From the NCBI GenBank assembly GCA_963756745.1, contig CAVWOU010000009.1:186001-250000 (forward strand): a stretch of 64,000 nucleotides of DNA, read 5' to 3'. This DNA comes from DASPWW01 sp963756745. Lineage in GTDB: Bacteria > Actinomycetota > Thermoleophilia > Solirubrobacterales > 70-9. Below the pieces are notes generated by a model. It was not told the DNA's origin, searched no databases, and worked only from the letters and a program-made list of their open reading frames with translations. Positions 59,671 through 64,000 of the stretch are shown here, piece after piece; position 1 is the stretch's first letter; each line of letters starts with the position of its first letter. The translations under genes were made by a program, and so were the position numbers.

Positions 59671-60909
59671 TCAGCCCGCGCGGGTTACGAATCCCTCGGC
59701 CTCGATCGCCTCGGTGATCCCCTGGGAATGCTCGGGGCCCTTCGTCTGAACCACGAGCCGCACCGCCGTCTCGCCGACGTGCAGGTCGACCCCCTCGCGC
59801 ACGTGCATCACGTCGACGACGTTGGCGTCGTGCTCGGCGACGATCCGGAGCAGTCCCGCGAGCGCGCCGGGGCGGTCGGGGATCACGGTCGCAAACGCGA
59901 GGCGGCGCTCGGCGACCGTCTCGCCGAGCCGGATGCACTCGACCAGCCGCGACGCGTCGACGTTTCCCCCCGAGAGGACCGCGCATGTCTCGCCGCTCGA
60001 GGGCGGCTCGATCTTGCCGGCGAGAAGCGCCGCCACCGAGGCCGCACCCGCACCCTCGACGACGAGCTTTGTGCGCTCGAGCAGCAGCACCATCGCCTCG
60101 GCGACCTGATCGTCGCTCACCGTTACGACCTCGTCCACCCACCGCTCGACGAGCGGCCGGGTGAACTCGCCGGCGCGCTTGATCGCGATCCCGTCGGAGA
60201 TCGTGTTCACGGACCGCGTCCCGATCGGGCGATGGCGCTCGGAGGCGGTGAGATAGGGCGCGAACCCCTCGGCCTGGACCCCGATCACCCGGACCTCCGG
60301 AAGCAGCCACTTGAGCGCAATCGCGACACCGGCGATCAGGCCGCCGCCGCCGAGCGGCACGACAACGAGCCTGGTGCGGGGCGCCTGGCGCGCGATCTCG
60401 AGCCCCACGGTCCCGGCTCCGGCGACGATATGCGGGTCGTCGAACGCCGGTATCAGGGTCTTGTTCTCGCGGCTCGCGAAGGCCTGGGCCTCCTCGTAGG
60501 CTTCGTCGTAGGAGCCGTCGACCGGCCGGACATTGCCGCCGTACGAGCGCACCGCGGCGGCCTTCGCCAGCGGCGCGCCGACGGGGATGAAGAGGTCGGC
60601 CTCGGACCCTCGCTGACGGGCCGCCACGGCGACTGCCTGCGCGTGGTTGCCGGCGCTCGCGGCGACGACGCCTGCCTCGAGCTCGGCCTTCGACAGCCGC
60701 GAGAGCTTGTTGGTGGCGCCGCGGAGCTTGAACGAGCCCGTGCGCTGCAGGCTCTCCGCCTTCAGCGTCACCGGGGCGCCGATCCGGCGCGTGATCTCTC
60801 CGGCGCTCAGCACCGGGGTCTCGCGCACCACGTCGGCGATGCGGCGGGCGGCGCGCTCGATGTCGCGGACGGTGACCGGTTCCTCGCGCGTGAGGGGGGT
60901 CCCCGCCAT
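59671..60909 (-). CDS. ilvA: Threonine ammonia-lyase with ACT domain
   Basis: 412-residue PLP enzyme deaminating threonine to 2-oxobutanoate (catabolic or biosynthetic type). PLP Lys61 in SFKLRGATN, NHAQAVAVAA, GGGGLIAGVA phosphate loop and a C-terminal ACT regulatory domain (~330-412; RPGALAGLLRIVAEHDANVVDV). 11 bases after hmgA. Its place inside the tyrosine operon is unusual. Confidence 0.92.
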   Translation of the reverse strand: MAGTPLTREEPVTVRDIERAARRIADVVRETPVLSAGEITRRIGAPVTLKAESLQRTGSFKLRGATNKLSRLSKAELEAGVVAASAGNHAQAVAVAARQRGSEADLFIPVGAPLAKAAAVRSYGGNVRPVDGSYDEAYEEAQAFASRENKTLIPAFDDPHIVAGAGTVGLEIARQAPRTRLVVVPLGGGGLIAGVAIALKWLLPEVRVIGVQAEGFAPYLTASERHRPIGTRSVNTISDGIAIKRAGEFTRPLVERWVDEVVTVSDDQVAEAMVLLLERTKLVVEGAGAASVAALLAGKIEPPSSGETCAVLSGGNVDASRLVECIRLGETVAERRLAFATVIPDRPGALAGLLRIVAEHDANVVDVMHVREGVDLHVGETAVRLVVQTKGPEHSQGITEAIEAEGFVTRAG

Positions 60910-60919
60910 CGCTCCCGAT

Positions 60920-62104
60920 CTAGCCGGTCGTGCTCTGGGCGACCGGCGCGGGCTCGCCGGTTCGCCACGAGTACGCGTAGCTTGGATCGTCGAGCTCGCG
61001 CGCGAGCGGGGTCAGCTTGAGCGGCCGGAACGTGTCCCACATCACCGCCAGCTCCTCGGTGCGCCGCGCTCCGAGCGCCTTCTCGACGAGCCCGGGCTGC
61101 GGTCCGTGGGGAAGCCCGGACGGGTGCACGGTGATCGAGCCCACCTCGATCCCCTTCCGACTCCCGAACTCCCCGGAGACGTAGTAGATGATCTCCTCGG
61201 AGTGCACGTTCGAGTGATGGTAGGGAAGCGGCACCGCCGCGGGGTCGTAGTCGAGCTCGCGGGGACAGAACGAGCAGATCACGAAGTTCGGCCCCTGGAA
61301 CGTCTGGTGGGTCGGCGGCGGTAGGTGCAGCCTGCCGGTGCGGGGCTCGAAGTCGTGGACGTTGAACGTGTACGGATACACGTACCCGTCCCAGCCCACG
61401 ACGTCGAACGGGTGGTAGTCGAGCGCGTAGTGCTGGAGGCCGCCGCGAACCCGGACGACGACCTCGTGGTCGCCGCCCTCGCGATGGGTGACGAGCTCGC
61501 CGGGCGGATGGAAGTCGCGCTGCGAGTACGGCGCCGACTCGAGCAGCTGCCCGTAGCGATTGCGATAGCGGTTCGGCGTCTCGACCTCGCCCGGGGTGTG
61601 GAACACGAGCCAAAGCTGCGGCGTCGAGTCGAGCGAGAATCGGTAGGTCGTGCCCCGAGGCACGTAGATGTAATCGTGCTCGGTGAACGGAACGGTGCCG
61701 AAGACCGTCTCGAGCTTCCCGCTGCCCTCGTGGACGAAGAACAGCTCGTCGCCGTCGCCGTTGCGGTAGAACGCATCGGTCTCGGAGTCGGGCTTGCAGA
61801 TCGCCGCCTCGAGGTCGGCGTTCCACATCAGCGTGCGCCGCCCCGTGATCGGGTCGCCCTCCGCCTCCAGCCCACCGGTCTCCAGGTGCCTGTGGACGTG
61901 TGCGTCCGGGACCCATTCCTCGTGCTCGAGCGGCTCGAACTCGCCGGCTTCGGAGATCCGGCATGGCGACTCGAGGTGGTACAGGATCGACTCGTTGCCG
62001 CTGAAGCCCTCGAACCCGAGCACCTCCTCGACGAGCAGCCTGCCGTTGTCGCGGAACTGCACGTGGCGCTTCTTTGGAATGTCGCCCAATTTGTGGTAGC
62101 GCAT
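60920..62104 (-). CDS. hmgA: Homogentisate 1,2-dioxygenase
   Basis: 394-residue Fe(II) enzyme opening the homogentisate ring to maleylacetoacetate. Seen: cupin-fold segments with HEGSGKLETVFG, the Fe-site region PLPYHHSNVHSEEIIYYVSG and HPSGLPHGPQPG. ATG with GGAGG 6 bases upstream. A heptamer-repeat hairpin separates it from hpd. Confidence 0.9.
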   Translation of the reverse strand: MRYHKLGDIPKKRHVQFRDNGRLLVEEVLGFEGFSGNESILYHLESPCRISEAGEFEPLEHEEWVPDAHVHRHLETGGLEAEGDPITGRRTLMWNADLEAAICKPDSETDAFYRNGDGDELFFVHEGSGKLETVFGTVPFTEHDYIYVPRGTTYRFSLDSTPQLWLVFHTPGEVETPNRYRNRYGQLLESAPYSQRDFHPPGELVTHREGGDHEVVVRVRGGLQHYALDYHPFDVVGWDGYVYPYTFNVHDFEPRTGRLHLPPPTHQTFQGPNFVICSFCPRELDYDPAAVPLPYHHSNVHSEEIIYYVSGEFGSRKGIEVGSITVHPSGLPHGPQPGLVEKALGARRTEELAVMWDTFRPLKLTPLARELDDPSYAYSWRTGEPAPVAQSTTG

Positions 62105-62122
62105 CTTCTGCCTCCGGCTGCG

Positions 62123-62176
62123 TTGCTCGTTGCTCGTTCCTCGTTGCTCGAACTACGAGCTACGAGCTACGAGCAA
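62123..62176. repeat. Heptamer-repeat hairpin between hpd and hmgA
   Basis: Left arm: four tandem heptads of the TTGCTCG type (62123-62150, one variant TTCCTCG). Right arm: CTACGAG heptads ending in GAGCAA (62151-62176). The arms pair imperfectly along their length. It lies in the 78-base intercistronic gap. Confidence 0.8.
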
Positions 62177-62182
62177 CCGCTT

Positions 62183-63307
62183 TTACAAGTTCCCCCGACT
62201 CTCCTGCTCCCTCTCTATCGCCTCAAAGAGAGCTTTGAAATTTCCCTCGCCGAACCCGCGCGCGCCGTGACGCTCGATCACCTCGAGGAACATCGTCGGG
62301 CGGTCCCCGATCGGCTTCGTGAAGATCTGCAGCAGGTAGCCCTCGTCGTCCTGGTCGGCGAGGATCCCGAGCTCGCGCAGGTCGCCGAGGTCCTCGTCGA
62401 TGTCCCCGACGCGCTCGGGGAGCTCCTCGTAATAGCTCTCCGGCGTGGCGAGGAACCGCACGCCACGCTCGCGCAGCTCGCGAACCGCGCGCACGATGTC
62501 TGTGGTCGACAGCGCCACGTGCTGGACGCCCGCCCCGCCGTAGAACTCGAGGTACTCCTCGATCTGGGACTTGCGCTTGCCCTCGGCGGGCTCGTTGATC
62601 GGGAACTTGATCCGTCCCTTGCCGTCGGCCATCACCTTCGACATCAGGGCCGAGTACTCGGTGTGGATGTCGCGATCCGAGAAGTGGATCATTTCGGTGA
62701 ACCCGAACACCCGCTCGTAATAGGAAACCCACTCGTCGAGCCGGCCGAGCTCGACGTTGCCGACCACGTGGTCGACGCCCGACAGAAGGCCGGCGTCGGT
62801 GGCGCCGCCGCTCACGTGCTCGTAGCCGGGCATGAACGCCCCGCGGTAGCCGTTGCGCTCGACGAAGGTGTGCAGCGTCTCGCCGTAGGTGCCGATCGTC
62901 GCGAGCCGCACCATGCCGCCCTCGTCCGAGACCTCGTGCGGCTCGCGGAGCCCCTTGGCGCCGCGGCGAACCGCGGTGCGGTACGCCTGCTCCGCGTCGG
63001 GGACCGCGAGCGCGACGACCTTGACCCCGTCCCCGTGCTCGGCGATGTGCCGCGTCAGCTCGTTGCCGCCGTGCATCCCGGCGGTGAGGACGAACCGGAT
63101 CCGGCCCCCCTCGACGACGTAGGAGGAGCGATCGCGCACTCCCGTCTCGAGCCCCGAGTACGCCGTGTGCCGCAGGCCGAGCGCGTGCGTGAACCAGTAC
63201 GCGGCTTGCGCCGCGTTGCCGACGTACAGCTCGATGTGGTCGATGCCGAGCAGCGGCATCTCGTCGGTCGTCGTCGCGGTGGGCTCGGGAACCGTGCGCG
63301 TCTCCAC
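62183..63307 (-). CDS. hpd: 4-hydroxyphenylpyruvate dioxygenase
   Basis: Converts 4-hydroxyphenylpyruvate to homogentisate, the step before HmgA. 374 residues, two vicinal-oxygen-chelate halves. Fe(II) ligands recognisable as His in GVDHVVGNVEL and GVQHVALST and Glu in MFLEVIERHG. GTG with AGGAGG 7 bases upstream. First gene of the leftward tyrosine-catabolism operon, divergent from the Lrp-type regulator. Confidence 0.95.
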   Translation of the reverse strand: METRTVPEPTATTTDEMPLLGIDHIELYVGNAAQAAYWFTHALGLRHTAYSGLETGVRDRSSYVVEGGRIRFVLTAGMHGGNELTRHIAEHGDGVKVVALAVPDAEQAYRTAVRRGAKGLREPHEVSDEGGMVRLATIGTYGETLHTFVERNGYRGAFMPGYEHVSGGATDAGLLSGVDHVVGNVELGRLDEWVSYYERVFGFTEMIHFSDRDIHTEYSALMSKVMADGKGRIKFPINEPAEGKRKSQIEEYLEFYGGAGVQHVALSTTDIVRAVRELRERGVRFLATPESYYEELPERVGDIDEDLGDLRELGILADQDDEGYLLQIFTKPIGDRPTMFLEVIERHGARGFGEGNFKALFEAIEREQESRGNL

Positions 63308-63337
63308 TTGTCGCCTCCTGGTCTTTTCGGATCGGGC

Positions 63338-63366
63338 TTGTGCGCCTGCGGCGTCCGGTTTATGAT
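63338..63366 (+). promoter_or_regulatory. Promoter of the Lrp/AsnC regulator
   Basis: TTGTGC, 17 bases, TATGAT: a near-consensus sigma-70-type promoter. The predicted start (~63373) is just before the palindrome at 63379-63397. Confidence 0.6.
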
Positions 63367-63378
63367 TCACCGGTTCGT

Positions 63379-63397
63379 ATCGCCATTCAAGGGCGAT
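63379..63397. promoter_or_regulatory. Palindromic operator between hpd and its regulator
   Basis: ATCGCC, 7 bases, GGCGAT, directly downstream of the regulator's -10 and in the hpd promoter area. It fits autoregulation by the AsnC-type protein and control of the hpd operon. Confidence 0.45.
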
Positions 63398-63428
63398 TCG
63401 TTGCGGCGACGGGGGTAGATGGAGAGAT

Positions 63429-63896
63429 ATGGACTCGATCGACCACACAATCGTTGCGCTGATGCGGGAGGACGCGCGGCGTTCGTTCAAGGACATCGGC
63501 AAGCGCGTTTCGCTGTCGGCTCCGGCTGTCAAGCGCCGCGTGGACAGGCTGCAGAGCGAAGGCGTGATCAAGGGGTACACGACGACCGTCGATCACTCCG
63601 CGTTCGGGTGGAACGCGCACGCGTTCGTGGAGCTGTTCTGCGAGGGGCGGATGTCGGCGACCGAGGTGCGCGAGGCCGTGATGGCGCACTCCGAGGTCGA
63701 GGCCGCGTACACCGTCGCCGGCGCCGCGAGCGCGATCCTCCACCTGCGGGCCGAGGACAACCAGCATCTCGAGGACGCGCTGGAGCGGATTCGCGAGACC
63801 GACGGCGTCCTGCGCACCCAGACCCAGATCGTCCTCTCGACACTGATCGACCGCCCGGTGGCCGAGAACGGCCAGCCCGCCCGCAAACCCGCGTGA
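63429..63896 (+). CDS. Lrp/AsnC-family transcriptional regulator
   Basis: 155 residues. N-terminal winged-helix HTH (DHTIVALMREDARRSFKDIG; LSAPAVKRRVDRLQSEGVI) and C-terminal RAM/ligand domain (~70-140). Divergent from hpd-hmgA: it probably senses tyrosine, phenylalanine or a catabolite. GGAGAGA before the ATG. Confidence 0.93.
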   Translation: MDSIDHTIVALMREDARRSFKDIGKRVSLSAPAVKRRVDRLQSEGVIKGYTTTVDHSAFGWNAHAFVELFCEGRMSATEVREAVMAHSEVEAAYTVAGAASAILHLRAEDNQHLEDALERIRETDGVLRTQTQIVLSTLIDRPVAENGQPARKPA

Positions 63897-64000
63897 TAGA
63901 TCACGTCAACAACTTGAAGCTCCAGCACCTCGTCGAGCTGTCGAAGCTCGGCGACGGGTGCGTCGGCATCGAGTCGGAGATCGAGCGGTGGCTGGCCGAG
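63893..64000 (+). CDS. Hypothetical protein, N-terminus only
   Basis: GTG overlaps the regulator stop (GTGA). 36 residues visible before the window end: begins VIDHVNNLKLQHLVEL, helical. No family can be recognised from so little. Coupled to the Lrp-type regulator. Confidence 0.5.
   Translation, partial: MIDHVNNLKLQHLVELSKLGDGCVGIESEIERWLAE

Noticed and set aside
62123..62176. Heptamer array as CRISPR or attachment site
   Set aside because: Units too short, no spacers, no integrase or tRNA nearby.

Overview
This is a GC-rich (about 70%) bacterial chromosome segment packed with short-spaced, often overlapping genes on both strands. GTG, TTG and apparently CTG starts are common. Gene content (CarD, DisA, ClpC, GreA, WS/DGAT, SCP2-like and baeRF proteins, Lrp/PadR/Fur regulators, class III cyclases) points to a free-living aerobic actinobacterium. 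Style and content suggest class Thermoleophilia (Solirubrobacterales-like), but that placement is inference. No rRNA, tRNA, CRISPR array, phage, transposase or origin was seen. It reads as core chromosome plus a few accessory operons.

Layout. 1-9.9 kb: an acyl-CoA synthetase running off the left edge, ispF, a PHP phosphatase, a DUF389 membrane protein, ispD-carD, disA, radA and a secreted hydrolase. 10-17 kb: a baeRF protein, then a unit transcribed leftwards with DUF4331, TPR, NicO-type metal transporter, Fur regulator and NiCoT transporter; this is the most coherent accessory module. 17-24 kb: clpC, lysS, greA, dus, coaX. 24-32 kb: a GST-like gene and the leftward run cyclase-tilS-hpt-ftsH-folP-folB-folK. 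32-36 kb: an SCP2-like protein, an acyltransferase, an epimerase, two small helical proteins and a nucleoside phosphorylase. 36-39.5 kb: a large secreted cell-wall hydrolase and a hypothetical gene. 39.5-46.6 kb: sirtuin, a split FadN-like beta-oxidation pair, START-domain protein with PadR, acyl-CoA dehydrogenase and small proteins. 46.6-50.9 kb: two Ca2+/cation antiporters, an aldo/keto reductase and a lipoprotein. 51-56 kb: a small CxxC protein coupled to a 1,187-residue cyclase-ATPase-TPR protein, then small membrane genes. 56-64 kb: wax-ester synthase, two frameshifted genes, and a tyrosine-catabolism operon (hpd-hmgA-ilvA-glycolipid-binding) with a divergent Lrp/AsnC regulator.

Themes. 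(1) Many genes have a TANNNT hexamer ending 6-7 bases before the start codon, the signature of leaderless transcripts. (2) A structured palindromic element lies in frame inside radA, and a second copy with compensatory stem changes lies between folB and folK. (3) Several genes (ispD, lysS, carD, the 38.7-kb gene) lack a convincing ATG/GTG/TTG start where conservation demands one. (4) The DUF4331-TPR-NicO-Fur-NiCoT unit looks like a little-described nickel/cobalt handling system. (5) Two neighbouring genes at 57.6-59.0 kb each carry a single frameshift, from decay or assembly error.
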